64,000 nucleotides of DNA from Macrolepiota albuminosa (GCA_027475525.1 JAMWFC010000005.1:434001-498000); one strand, 5' to 3'. Counted from the first letter of the stretch, positions 34,170-44,906 are shown. A program made the numbers and translations. The notes: generated by a model from the letters alone, not told the origin.

Positions 34170-35003
34170 GCATCGTCGTTAGGTTCAGTCAGAGGAATCG
34201 GCGGCACCTCCATCGAGGCATTAGGTATTGGGACTATCCGCTTGCATATTCAAAATGAAGCCGAAATAATACTGGAAAACGCACTCTACATACCAACGTC
34301 CACTGTACGACTTATCTCCGTATCCGCACTCGTTACAGGCATGCGTGCATCGATCACTTTCAGTAGCATGGGAGTTACCATCTTGGACAACACTAGCGGA
34401 ATGCTTCTTGCCTCAGGACCACTTATTCCCAGACGTCGCCTCTACACACTTGACCTACAGAACGCGCTGGCCGAACACGCTCTCACGGCGCAACATCCAT
34501 TCAACGTCGACACCTGGCACTGGCGACTTGGCCATGCCAACTACCAGGTTGTCGCCAAAATGGCCCGCGCAGGTCTGCTTCCAGGTACGCCGCCTATTTC
34601 CCTCAACGCACAACTGAAATGTGACCTCTGCATTCTTGGCAAACAGATGAGGTCACCGGTACCTAAAGTGCGGGAGGAAGGGCATAGGGCTACCGAGATG
34701 CTAGAAATTGTGTGGATAGACTTAGCTGGACCTATGCATGTGCAATCACGTACCGGAAATACATACATCATGGATATAGTCGATGACTACACCAACATGC
34801 CCTGGTCGATCCCACTTAGATCCAAGAGCGACGCGTTCCCAGCATTGCAAAGCTGGCAGAAAGCAAGAGAGCTTGAAATGGGCAAGAAGGTAGGAACATA
34901 CAGAACAGGACATGATGGTGAGCTCAAAAATCACCAAATGGAGAAATGGCTCGCCTCTTCGGGCACCCAACACCAGTACGGAGCTCCCTACCATGATGTT
35001 ACC
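34170..35003 (+). pseudogene. Ty1/copia pol fragment (GAG-pre-integrase and integrase N-part), copy A
   Basis: The frame starts with IGGTSIEALGIGTIRL and ALYIPTSTVRLISVSAL (protease end), then the GAG-pre-integrase zinc module DTWHW RLGHANYQVV ... KCDLCILGKQ (H-x3-H ... CxxC pattern), and the integrase start IVWIDLAGPMHVQS and MDIVDDYTNM with the first catalytic Asp. The reading changes abruptly near 35003 just before the expected third catalytic residue, where a DIRS-like sequence begins. The element is dead. Confidence 0.75.
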
Positions 35004-36350
35004 CTCCAATGCCATGTCTGACCTCATAAAAGAGATGAGATGCTTTGCAGAATTGCCAAATGGAAAGTCAAAGTACTTTACAACGCAAGCATGGCAAAGA
35101 CTTGCTAGATGGGTAAACTGGGGCTTGAATGTATTTTCTTTATTAGCACCATGCCTCGCTAACATCTATGCAAAGATAAATGTGACTGGTGACAATCCAC
35201 ATGCCAGAATCTGATCCAACAAAGCTATCAAAACTGACCTGAACTGGGGTGCAGACCATATGGAATGCCTGAGTGGCACTCACTTGCTTGACTCCAAATA
35301 CTGGGACAAAATAGATGCCAACATTGGCATGGAATCAGATGCATGCCTCACAGACATGGCCTTCTGGTTCCCAAGATCATGAAGAGCTTTTTTCTGCCCC
35401 ACTCTTGCTAACACTCCTAAAGATCTCATTTTCTATCTCAAGGCCTTAGCCATTACCTCAGCTCTTTTGTATGCTGCTGCAGAGGTGACCTGCCCCCAGA
35501 AGATGATCATTTATACTGACAACATGAACAGACTCCCTATCCTTCTACATCGTATATATGTGCCATCACATCAAGCCACAATCCACCCGCTCTTATTTAT
35601 CTGGAATATGCAACCAACTTGAGAACTACTTCTCCGATGTTAGGGAAGTGAGAAACTCTCTGCTCATAAAGAACACTCTTGCTGGATGTATGAAGTTGAA
35701 ATTGTTGAACACCAAACAGAAGCTTCCTCTCACTAGAGGAGATCTTGTCGTGGTTGTTAATCATTATGCAGCCTCATCAAAACATAATGACCTCTTATTC
35801 ACAGCCCTTATTCTCATGGGTTTCTATGCACCGCTACGTCTTGGCAAGCTCACACAACCAGATGACGATTGCCTCAGGGACAAAAGGAAGATAATCAAGA
35901 TCACATCCACATGTGTTCACACTGACTTCTTTGAATTTCAGCTCCCTGCACATAAGGCTGACGCTTTCTTTGAGGGAAACAGAATAGTTATCAGAAAAGT
36001 TGACCACCATTCTGACCCATATGCAGCCCTCTCTGCCTACCTGCAAAGTCACACCCAACGTTTCCCACTGAGACGTGAACTCTGGTTAAGAGAAAATGGT
36101 AGTCATCCCACCCAATTATTCTTCATGACATGACTGCACTCTCTATTTCCCACCACCATTGCAGGCCAATCCATGAGGGCAGGAGGTGCTACTTTCCTTG
36201 CAGAAGACGGCATTGCTCCCCATCTCATTCAAGCCGCAGGACGATGGTTATCAAAAGCATTCCAAAGATACATCAGAAAAAACCCCATAATTGATACACA
36301 TGCTTGCACTGCACCGTTGCAACAACACCATATCGCATTGAAGCTTGTTT
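35003..36350 (+). pseudogene. DIRS-like retroelement fragment with tyrosine recombinase
   Basis: First part: RWVNWGLNVFSLLAPCLANI, DLNWGADHMECLSG, ANIGMESDACLTDMAFWFP and YLKALAITSALLY ... IYTDNMN, which is the RT/RNase H end typical of DIRS elements. Second part (35558-36133): HIKPQSTRSYLSGICNQLE, KQKLPLTRGDL, FYAPLRLGKLT (first catalytic Arg) and HKADAFFEGNR. After a TGA at 36131 the same frame has SMRAGGATFL (second Arg), AGRWLS and YIRKNP (nucleophilic Tyr). All core recombinase residues are visible. Further TGAs lie at about 35212 and 35380. It inserted into copia copy A. Confidence 0.65.
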
Positions 36351-37500
36351 GAAAATGTTTCTTCCTTTCCTGCCTCATCTTGGCTTCCAGTTCCTTTCGA
36401 CCTACTCCTCTTCACTTTCACATTGATCCTCCGTCTCTCTAGCTTACTTTCCTTTACTTCGCTATCTTGTGCAGCTTGGACACTTCTGTGCGGTCACGGA
36501 CACTACCTTTCTTTCTTTCTCTCTTACTCCTTTTTTCCTACCCAACTCGGACTTCTGTGCAATTGCAGACACAACCTTTCTTCTTTCTCTCCTACCTACC
36601 TCACCTTACTTTTGTTTCCTGCCCAGCTCGGACATCTTTCTTTTTCCTGCGCAACTCGGACATAACTTACAACCTATGACACTCTCCCTCTCCATCTACG
36701 CGCTATTACGGACGCACTACTACCTCCTTTTTTTGTTTCTCTTTTGTCTCCGCTACCTCTATTCCTCTTTACCCCAGGCGAGTACGGACGCACATCCAAC
36801 ATACATCTTTGAAATTTTTTCAGTACCTACCCTACATACTTTCGACCTCAAATCACGAGATTCAGATCCACCATCGAGCCTAAAAATCGATCCCTCAACT
36901 GATAGCCTATAGCCGCACGTATGGCGGAATAAATTTGGCATCAACCGGGGGTCGGGAAGAGCTGAACAGTGGCTCAGTCCCGACCACACCCGGTCTTTGT
37001 CTCACGGTAACACTCAGAGTGTGTGCGAGTGGGTCTTGAACATTGGTCGTCATTAAGTAGTGATTCTTCCTAATATTCTAGTTCGTCATTCCGGGTGGGG
37101 TGGGTAGGGAAAATTAGCTTGGAGGCAAAATGAGCACGAGAGGGCAGTGAAAAAAGACTAAATAGGTGGTCGTCACAGAGAGAGTGGAAATTCTCGTGAT
37201 TGCACCGGCACTTCATTCAAAGACCACACCCTGTCCCTCACTCAACCTCGTGACGGACAGGTCAGCCCGCCTTATCTCGCGCTGGGCTAATCGGAAAAGC
37301 CCGTAGCCTCAGTTAACAGTAAGCCGTGGTATAACGTATTACCCACCGGACGGTCGAGTAAGTCATTGTTCAACAGACCCACCCTCAATATGCAATATAA
37401 TTGACTAAGGGTCAATAGTCAGTAAATAAATAGAAGAATAAGAATAGTTTTGTTTATACCGCCGCCGAGCTACTGAGCTAATTGGCAGGGGTAGAATGCA
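36350..37500. other. Region without recognisable genes
   Basis: The stretch 36350-36790 is a polypyrimidine-rich (C/T) tract on the plus strand. At 36944-36994 a near-perfect stem (ACCGGG..TCGGGA with TCCCGAC..CCCGGT) could form a hairpin. No open frame resembles a protein. Confidence 0.4.
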
Positions 37501-37519
37501 AGTACTTATATCTTACGCC

Positions 37520-37760
37520 TATCAAATTGGATCTGGATAGGTGGTTTGGTGTTTTGGTGTCATAATCGGATCTAGTATTGTTGTGTGGTGGATTCGGTTT
37601 TCCATGACTTCCTGTGCAATCTCCGAAGGTGTGTTTGTGCCTACCTCGCATGGTGTGCGTTTCTGTCCGACAGTGAATAGAGGAAAATATATACTTTTAT
37701 GTTCTGGGACATTGCGATTTAATGTGATGTAATTAATGTGTGACAACAACAATGGGTCAA
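37520..37760 (-). other. Conserved 3' flank of the third deaminase gene
   Basis: The reverse complement resembles the 3' flank of deaminase copy A (31960-32160): CAATGTCCCAGAACATA, GTCATGGAAAACC and CACCACACAACAATAC occur in the same order. So the duplication that produced the third copy included downstream DNA. No open frame is conserved. Confidence 0.5.
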
Positions 37761-37847
37761 GATATACTTATGGCAACAATAACAAGGCATAAAACTTGGA
37801 GGATTAAAATTGTCCTTCATATCTATCGAATTTTATGTCTGATAGGA

Positions 37848-39125
37848 TTAGAATCTCCTGTTATAAATTCTTTCATCAGCTGCGGCAAGCTGCTTTTCAA
37901 ACAATACTTTCACTTCGCTTCCGACGAAAGTGACCACAGCTTCGTAGAAACGACGAAGTGTACCTGGATCGATACCGCGTAGAGGCAGATCCTTATTGTC
38001 GTAAGGAATCCTCCAGTCGAAGCGTGCTACACAGTTACTCGAGATGTTTTCCCACATTGTCACATCGGCATCTTGGCTATAGGTCCAAGTGGTTTCCCAA
38101 TTCGTACCAAGAACAGAATTGAACTCCCTCCTCCAACATGTACATGCCAGACAACTGGTCTTGTTGCTCCCAATGAGCAGTTCTGATTCCACCTGCAAAT
38201 GTCGCAGACCAACATTCTCGGATACATAGAGAATCAAACTAACTTCTGCGTGGACGTGTGGAGTGACTGTGATGGGTCTCGACCATCTACAACACACCAT
38301 TATTTGGTTTCTAAGGTCTTCGGGAGTCGACCCGAATTTCCCAGAAGTCACGATCGGGAATCGACCCAGGATTGTTTCCAGATCCAGTGTAAGAGCTGTA
38401 CCACCCAATTCGATAGCGGGAATCCAGGTAATGTCGATATATTTCCCATGCTTCTTCCAGAATTTAATGAGTAGTCCGACACGGAGATATTGGGCCATTT
38501 TGTCAAGGCGTCGTTGCAGACGACAAACAAGTCGGTCATGATACCTATAAGAAAAGGGAACATCGTAGGCATCTAGCACTCTTCGGGAGATTACAACAAG
38601 CTCCTTAAAAGTGCTTATCGCGTTTTCGGAATCATCGAAAGTGAATGGAGGTTGGGAGGTTAAAATGATGCTCTTCAGTCGATTGACAGGGTCTTCTGTA
38701 TCATCGGATTTGTTGAATATTCTGCGTTCCATATTCAGGGATGTTTTCAGGGAGTCGCGAAGATGACGAATCCGCTTATTGACGCTCGCCTGGCTATACG
38801 TAGCAAGAAAAGGGATCATACTCTCGAAGCCCTGAGCCTGTCTCAAGTCGTCAAAGAATGCTTTCGCGACGATGGCATCAGTTTGACTGTCAGAGGGCGG
38901 ACTCTTTGCTATGTAGAGTTTGCCTTCTTTCTCCCACCAGAACGTGGCAAGAGTGGGATTTGATTCACCAGTGGCCAAAAACAGAGCCACTATGTCGAGC
39001 AGGCGTGCCTTAAGAGGAGAATTCATGCGTTGGTAAAGCCTCGGGGGCGATCTCCTACGCAAGTAGTACAGATCCTCCTCAAGACGAAACTGAATTTGCG
39101 TGATGGGCTCTGATGGAGAAGACAT
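37848..39125 (-). CDS. OTT_1508-like nucleic acid deaminase, third (diverged) copy
   Basis: A single-exon gene of 425 residues from the ATG at 39125 (an ATG at 39134 is also open). It is co-linear with copies A and B throughout, with many substitutions that leave the frame intact. The catalytic set is kept: PHVHAEVSLILYV and IGSNKTSCLACTCW. The 70-90 residues before HAE are the most divergent, a candidate specificity region. It is divergent from COX20, with under 90 bp between starts, so the two probably share a promoter. No P-loop-like gene accompanies this copy. Assignment as for copy A. Confidence 0.6.
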   Translation of the reverse strand: MSSPSEPITQIQFRLEEDLYYLRRRSPPRLYQRMNSPLKARLLDIVALFLATGESNPTLATFWWEKEGKLYIAKSPPSDSQTDAIVAKAFFDDLRQAQGFESMIPFLATYSQASVNKRIRHLRDSLKTSLNMERRIFNKSDDTEDPVNRLKSIILTSQPPFTFDDSENAISTFKELVVISRRVLDAYDVPFSYRYHDRLVCRLQRRLDKMAQYLRVGLLIKFWKKHGKYIDITWIPAIELGGTALTLDLETILGRFPIVTSGKFGSTPEDLRNQIMVCCRWSRPITVTPHVHAEVSLILYVSENVGLRHLQVESELLIGSNKTSCLACTCWRREFNSVLGTNWETTWTYSQDADVTMWENISSNCVARFDWRIPYDNKDLPLRGIDPGTLRRFYEAVVTFVGSEVKVLFEKQLAAADERIYNRRF

Positions 39126-39212
39126 TGGGCGCATGGAGACCGATTCGGTGGCGTGGTTATGTAAGATAAGACGTGCACGTGCGGTTACTAAGCGGGCCCT
39201 GGATGCAACCAG

Positions 39213-39697
39213 ATGTCATCCTCAAACGTGCCGTCTGGCTCGTCTATTCCACCCCCGCCCTCAAAGCTACCTCCTCCTACTGGAAACTGGTTCGTAGATG
39301 CATATCAGAGCATCGCTCATATTGGAGATGTCCCTTGCGCACGGAACAGTCTGTTGGGTGGAATAGCGAGTGGCTTGGGGATCGGTATCGTTCGGGCGAT
39401 GTCTGCATGTGCGTCCCATTTAGTTGGCCTTTTAAAATATCTCAGATTGAGTCCCCTTCAGCTGCTTTCGTGGCGGGGAACTGGGCGTGCGCTACGTTTG
39501 TTCTTATATCTCTCGGCTCCTTGTGCGTCTTACTATCCTCAAATTTATTTCATACCTCAACACCCTTCACGAATAGCCAAATGTGCCGAAATAAATTAGC
39601 AAAGGAACGAGAGTCAGTGACGCGAGTCATCGAGAGCATGCCTCGTCGCGTGGTGAAACAGGCTGATGATCAGGATTCATTAACGACGTCCGCCTGA
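39213..39697 (+). CDS. COX20-type cytochrome c oxidase assembly protein
   Basis: Exons 39213-39408, 39462-39522 and 39577-39697 (GT-AG introns) give 125 residues. It resembles Cox20, the inner-membrane chaperone that handles newly made Cox2: a Pro-rich N-terminus, then HIGDVPCARNSLLGGIASG (the conserved PCAR block beginning the first membrane segment), FVAGNWACATFVLISLGS (second membrane segment) and a charged tail, CRNKLAKERESV. It converges with the phosphatase gene; the stops are 45 bp apart. A broken inverted copy lies at 45470-45832. Confidence 0.75.
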
Positions 39698-39742
39698 GCA
39701 CTATCCTGATAAGCATCGAAGAATACAGCACACTAATAATAA

Positions 39743-40402
39743 TCATCTCCATTCTGATTCCCATACCTCCTTGTCCCAGTTCTCGACGAGGTCAGGATCG
39801 TCCTGCGATGGTGCTTAACTAAACTTACAACATTAACATATGCAATTCCTTACTCACTTTATATTTTTCCTGGAACCGCGTGAATCCATCACGCAGAACA
39901 GCAACCTCGTATGGAATATCCTTTCCATACAAAACGTTTCCTCGTGTCTCTTGGTAGATCTGTAACGAATGTGTGAACGACCTCGACCATATCTAAAGAG
40001 CTGGATAGGCTCATACCCGTGCAGCTTTAGGTCCACTGTTGTGGAGGAAGGAGGTCGCGCGAGAATGTGTAGGTATCAATACATGATACATTGATCTGTA
40101 AAATCTGAGTAACGACGCACCGAACTTGTGACAATGCACAGTGAAAGATGACGAGTGGGATGTCTTTGGTATCCTTTACAAGCTCATCTACACTGGTGAG
40201 GAAATCTCGAGAGGGCTTGTTAATAGCACCCTTGATGTTTCCCCCTTGGTAATCGTCATCGCGAACGTCAACAACAACGAAATCTTTCATCTGAGTTGAG
40301 GTTTTGATCCTGTCTGCGAGTTCCTGGAATATGTGAGCCTGGTCAAGTAGGTACAATACGCGGGGAAGAAACAAATTTTACTTCGCGAGCGATGTACTTC
40401 AT
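39743..40402 (-). CDS. Cdc25-like rhodanese-domain phosphatase
   Basis: Five exons: 40402-40382, 40323-40121, 40035-40017, 39959-39858 and 39802-39743, all GT-AG, giving 134 residues. The fold is a single rhodanese domain: DFVVVDVRDDDYQGGNI (substrate-side loop), LPVD-like SVDELVKDTK, and the active-site loop VIFHCALSQVRG (HCx5R with catalytic Cys). It continues GPKAARIYQETRGN and ends DPDLVENWDKEVWESEW. Size and motifs match small fungal Cdc25-like phosphatases and arsenate reductases (Ibp1/Arr2/Ych1 type). Which substrate it uses cannot be told. A diverged copy of its last exon is at 45253-45315. Confidence 0.8.
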
Positions 40403-41100
40403 GACGGAAGAAGGGAAATGGAAGGAGACGCGTCTAGATGATAGCAGATTAAGGAAAGAAAAGCAAGTCCTTAACCTGATCATATGTACTACCGGCTGAT
40501 CACACTTGCATGTGATGCATCTATATTTCTGCCCTATGCGAGTCATGATTTGTGATCTCTTTTTTCCACTCAATGTCAGAAGGCTATTGCCAAAATGCCA
40601 TGTTTAACAGACTATCGCCAAACAAATCGATAACTCCTTATCATAATGTGCAAAGGGTTTGTGATGTGCCAATCGCATTTTGCAAGATACCTTGCTCCGT
40701 TTCCCTTGATAAACATGGGTCAGGTTGTTCTCATGTCAATCGCAAGTGTTCCGAACAAAATCTCTTGAAGTACAAATGTCCGCTTGGGCAGGACCCATAG
40801 AGATTTTCATCTTTCACGATTATCAATGTCACTAACGTTGAATATCGACATAGACAAGATAGGTCACAGTCAGGACACATAATGATCAATGAATTAGCAT
40901 CAGCCCTTGATAGAGGACGACAGTTGACAAAATAGATTCCGTAAGGGAGTTTGTTGTGGAATCTTGTTAGGGTTGGGCATGGAATCGCGGCACCTTTGTT
41001 GACCGTAAACTTCTTCAGAGAAATACTCCGCGGTCGACGAAAGAAGGAATATACAGAGTCTCAAGCGAAAACTCCGGTGGATATAGCGAGCGACAAGGCG

Positions 41101-43800
41101 TAATTAACGCTGACCTAGTCCAGCCCAGAGACACAGGCCCTGAGGTTCATAAGACACATGCATCGTCACTATAACTCCAGGAAACACCTTGAGAAACGGA
41201 TTGTGCATGTCATTGTCAGACGATGGGAAGATCACAGACTGTCCTGTATGGACAGACCAAGCTCATATTCGACAGTCCTCGCCCGCGGCGAAGGGGAAGT
41301 CATAGGTGGGATCCACGGTTGATTCCACGCCTTTGAGTGTAGGAATTATGGTGTCCTTGGTATGTTGCGGGAATAAACGCGAGAGGCGCGAGACTGCGCG
41401 AGGGAACACGAGAGTGACACGAGATGAACACGAGAGAGACACAAGAGACCTTTTCAGGCCCACAGAGACGCACACGATGCGCCGAACACGAATGACCGCG
41501 AGCGAGTGTATTGGCTACGATAGTAATCTTCTACAGAACAGTGCGGAACTAAACTAGTGATGTATGTACTTGTTGTAATCTGGGGGCGTCACGAGCTGAC
41601 ACCCCTCTGACTTCAACACTCCCACCTGTCCAGCGTGACGCAAAAATACTCCCACCAAATCCAATAAGACTCCCACCGATTCTAGAATATCCATCAAAGA
41701 ACACGAGGGGCACGTTCCTCAGCTGTGAGTGCAGTATACCATTCATCATCAGAGGTGGGGTCGACATAATTAGGATCACACGAGGGGCACGTTCCTCAGC
41801 TGTGAGTGCAGTATACCATTCATCATCAAAGGTGGGGTCGACATAATTAGGATCAATAGTGAAGGCGGCACCAGCACGGACAGGAACAGAATTGGCATCG
41901 GCAGTATGGGCATGACGAGATGAGCGGGAAGGTGAAGGTGAGAATGAACCAGGGCGAGGATTCTTCATAATGTAATCTTTGATGTTGCGAGGCATATCAT
42001 AAATGCAGGTGTAAGCGCGGTGACCTTTTTTGCCACACCGATGACAACCATCAGACTTGGGATCACACCAGTGATTGCCCTTGTCATCAACCAATGAGCT
42101 GCCAACCCTAGCAGAAGTCCGACCTCGAGCAACTAAAACTTCTTCAGACTTGATTGTGATTGTGGAGTCAGCGGCGATGGAACTAGTGAGCATCTGCTTG
42201 ATCTGAGCAAGATCAGGCTCAGGGGATTGAGCCAGAATGCTAAGCCGAACGGAATGATAGGCTTCATCAAGATGCATGAGAAGAACATCTTTGAATTCAG
42301 TGTCCTCAATCTTGACACCATATGCAGAAAGTCTCTCCTTGGCAGATTGAAGGGCCTGAATATAAGCGGAGATAGGGCGATCAGGCTGATGTTGGATGTC
42401 ATAGAATGCTGCACGAGCAGCCATACGGCTCCCAATAGTTGACTTTTCAAAATAAGCTTTGAGAGCTGTCCAAGCAGCAGTACCGGTCTCGCAGTCCTCA
42501 ATAAGATACTGGTACTCATCTGAGACGCATCCATAAATAAATCCACTCAGCATCCCATCTGACCTATCCCAGTCCTTCTTCTCTTCAGAGTTGAGTGTGG
42601 GAAGTTTGCCAGTGACAATACCAGTCATGCTGACAGTTCGAAGGGCACCCATCATTTTCTTGGTCCATGTGAACCAATTGGAATCGTCGAGCTTGTTGGG
42701 AACATTGTGATGCAGGGTAGAGGCGAATGAATGAGGAAGTATGTAAGCCATGATAGCGAGAATGACGTGTGAGAAAAGCAAAGAAGCAGCGATGGTTTTG
42801 ATTAAGTTTGGGGCCGGGGCCCATAACCTGTTGCGGGAATAAACGCGAGAGGCGCGAGACTGCGCGAGGGAACACGAGAGTGACACGAGATGAACACGAG
42901 AGAGACACAAGAGACCTTTTCAGGCCCACAGAGACGCACACGATGCGCCGAACACGAATGACCGCGAGCGAGTGTATTGGCTACGATAGTAATCTTCTAC
43001 AGAACAGTGCGGAACTAAACTAGTGATGTATGTACTTGTTGTAATCTGGGGGCGTCACGAGCTGACACCCCTCTGACTTCAACATGGTACTGCGCAAGTG
43101 TGATGCCTTTCACGGGTGAAACGAGAGTCAAAGGTCATCAACTGCAGCAAAAGGAAGTATGTAGAGCAAAGAACGTACTTTGTCGTTCATGTAACTGGTG
43201 AGTAGCTGCCACTCGACCAACATTTTCAAATGCAAGACGCTTGTACATCGTTGATTAAGGAAGCGGACATTGGAGAATTTCTGACAACGTTTGCCGAGAC
43301 CCTTGTCAAATCACATAATGTTTCTGTTAAGGCACTCGGCAAAGATTGTGGTCTGATCACTTCTCTCGTTATCTGGTCAGAAATAGGTTGAAACATACAC
43401 CGTGTTACTGCACCGCGAAAACGTCATTGTGCGTTTCCAAATCTTGCACTGGAAAAGCGTCGATGTCCGCGCAAGTAGACCGCTTTCTTTGACACTCCTT
43501 TAGGTATGACCGTGAGATTAAGACTCACTAGAAGAAGTCAAAGTACCTAGTACTAAGGAGGCCTCTTCCAGGTGGGAAGATCAGATGTCGTGCATTTCAT
43601 TCGGGCTCGAGTGATATTCGTCTATTCGGATTTTAGATGTGAAATTGATGGTGATCATGAGTTGGTTCACTTACCCCGTCAGATTGAGATCCTGAACAAC
43701 TATCTTTGCAGACGGACCAAAGGATGTGGCACTTGGTATAAAAAACGAGTTGATGTCGAAAGCAGCAAAAGAACCTTCTGACATGCAACGAGCGCCAGAT
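41101..43800 (-). CDS. Possible multi-exon gene interrupted by the copia element
   Basis: Two coding-like pieces flank the copia insertion. On the right (43795-43675) is GSFAAFDINSFFIPSATSF then VVQDLNLTG, ending at a GTAAGT donor. On the left, directly after the element, is TKDTIIPTLKGVESTVDPTY then FPFAAGEDC (41362-41270), preceded in the uninterrupted sequence by a CAG acceptor, and further on NPFLKVFPGVIVTMHVSY. Phases between the left pieces do not fit simply, and no family is recognised. Confidence 0.3.
41363..41618 (-). repeat. 3' LTR of the copia gag-only element
   Basis: 256 bp, identical by eye to 42829-43084. It is preceded by the TSD TGGTA. Confidence 0.9.
41692..42751 (-). CDS. 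Copia Gag protein
   Basis: Starts MAYILPHSFASTLHH at 42751. It contains KLDDSNWFTWTKKMMGALR (the copia gag N-terminal domain), AWTALKAYFEKSTIGSRM, LDEAYHSVRLSIL and a CCHC zinc knuckle, CHRCGKKGHRAYTC (near 42040), which binds RNA. The frame crosses a 77-bp duplication (41701-41854); counting it once, it ends at a TGA at about 41692. About 330 residues, the usual length for copia gag. Confidence 0.8.
41701..41854. repeat. 77-bp tandem duplication (assembly-type)
   Basis: Offset 77 bp with one mismatch, at the end of the copia gag. Confidence 0.85.
42829..43084 (-). repeat. 5' LTR of the copia gag-only element
   Basis: 256 bp, followed by the TSD TGGTA at 43085-43089. The primer site lies at 42828-42817. 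Confidence 0.9.
43230..43391 (+). CDS. Small open frame, 53 residues, unidentified
   Basis: Reads IKEADIGEFLTTFAETLVKS and GKDCGLITSLVIWSEIG: amphipathic, helical and protein-like. The opposite strand here is also partly open, so the strand is uncertain. It may be an exon of the gene disrupted by the copia element or unrelated. Confidence 0.2.
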   Translation: MQDACTSLIKEADIGEFLTTFAETLVKSHNVSVKALGKDCGLITSLVIWSEIG

Positions 43801-44324
43801 ATACTAATTGAGGACACCTACTCTTTCACAATTAGGACAAGACATCTATTAAAAGTTTTTTTTTACAAACTTCCGCTTCAGGTTGTAGGTTGACATCAGC
43901 CTGAAGGAGACTAGTGTCACGCTCTACATTGGAGTATAACCATCCTTGACTGTCGCCGATGAAGTGGTGGGTAACCCCGTGAAAAACACTCTATGCGACC
44001 AAAAACTGGAACGAATAATTTATGCACGCATGTTGTATTGAGAACGGACGAAATCGCTGCATTTGAGAGGCCTGGTATCTTTCATTGGTGCAATGGGATA
44101 TCCGAGCTTTTTCATTCAAGTGCCATGAAGAAAGTCGCCGACGTTCGTGAGAATGACTTGAGTGATCGTCTGCGTTTAACACAAGTGTTGGTTAAAACAA
44201 GGGAACCTTTGGCTTCGATGAAAGTAGAAAATATCAATTCTGTGGCGTGTCGAAGTAGAAGCCCGGTAGCTCGGCTGGCATAGTCAGAAACCTGAACGTC
44301 CTGAGATGAAAAGTCGAGTCGTGG

Positions 44325-44400
44325 TCCGGTCACGAGTACTTCGTTGGTAACCGCACGTGTACGTCTTATATCTTACGTAACTGTGCCAAAATGGGCTGGC
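44325..44400 (+). promoter_or_regulatory. Relic of the deaminase/COX20-type promoter
   Basis: Shares GTCGTGG(G)TCCGGTCA and GGTAACCGCAC(A/G)TG with the deaminase A upstream region (30465-30515), and GCACGTG.ACGTCTTAT with the 39160-39190 intergenic region. No deaminase coding sequence follows, so only the promoter segment is left. Confidence 0.45.
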
Positions 44401-44451
44401 CTGACGGTCACGAGGCACGAGAGAGTGGTCCCTCTGCAGTTGATCGGAAGT

Positions 44452-44906
44452 TTAGGTGAGAGAATGTAGCGTCGAACCGGTACTATGTAACGCAGCTGAG
44501 GACAGAGCGGCGTCATGATCTGAGAATGTTGCGCTACGATCAAGCCCTGAAGGATGCGACGATGTTCCGGGAACTGCAGCTGGAGTACATGGACGTGATG
44601 GGCTAGGTGCAGCTTTGTTTATCGATTGGCGGATCTCAATTCTACGTTGGGCTGCCTCAATGAAGTCCTCAGCCTCATCAGGCCTGAATCCTGTCCGAAG
44701 TGACTGGACAAGCCCACTGATGGTGAGAGACCCCTCGACTGTTTCATCGACGAGCTTCTGGGCTGTCTCAGATTTCGATCTGACATCCTCGAGACTTTGC
44801 TAAGGGCACAACTCTCAGACGCTTGCAAGGCATGCTCGGAAGAAGCTTGAAGAGTGTGACGAACGCAGGTCTCGCAACCACAGACTTGAGCATTCTCAGT
44901 GATCAT
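44452..44906 (-). CDS. Hypothetical protein, possibly two exons
   Basis: The 3' frame (about 44800-44452) reads QSLEDVRSKSETAQKLVDE, GSLTISGLVQSLRTGF and PDEAEDFIEAAQRRIEIR, then a Pro/Ser-rich end. It is helical and well formed, and similar segments occur in uncharacterised basidiomycete proteins. The 5' frame from the ATG at 44906 has CGCETCVRH. The two frames differ by one; a very short intron ending at CTTAG or a frameshift would join them. No function is assigned. Confidence 0.4.

Larger units (their letters stand above)
26520..34487. repeat. Duplicated block, copy A
   Basis: Matches 46522-53757 with roughly two dozen substitutions counted by eye, nearly all transitions. Copy B lacks 26597-27328. 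Copy A alone has the 77-bp duplication at 29174, and copy B alone has that at 53581. The block contains the P-loop-like gene, a deaminase gene, a truncated gypsy and a copia fragment. The right end of the match coincides with the G2 LTR in copy B. Confidence 0.85.
41358..43089 (-). mobile_element. Complete gag-only Ty1/copia element (TR-GAG type) with TSD
   Basis: The LTRs at 41363-41618 and 42829-43084 are each 256 bp and look identical, with TGTTG...CAACA ends. The target-site duplication is TGGTA (41358-41362 and 43085-43089). In element orientation the primer site GGTTATGGGCCC follows the 5' LTR at once and matches the anticodon-arm region of initiator tRNA-Met, as in copia-type half-tRNA priming. 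The purine tract AGGTGGGAG precedes the 3' LTR. The 1.2-kb interior codes only for gag; there is no protease, integrase or RT, so it must move in trans. Confidence 0.88.

Noticed and set aside
36960..37000. tRNA-like fold
   Set aside because: The hairpin lacks A- and B-box sequences and a cloverleaf could not be drawn.
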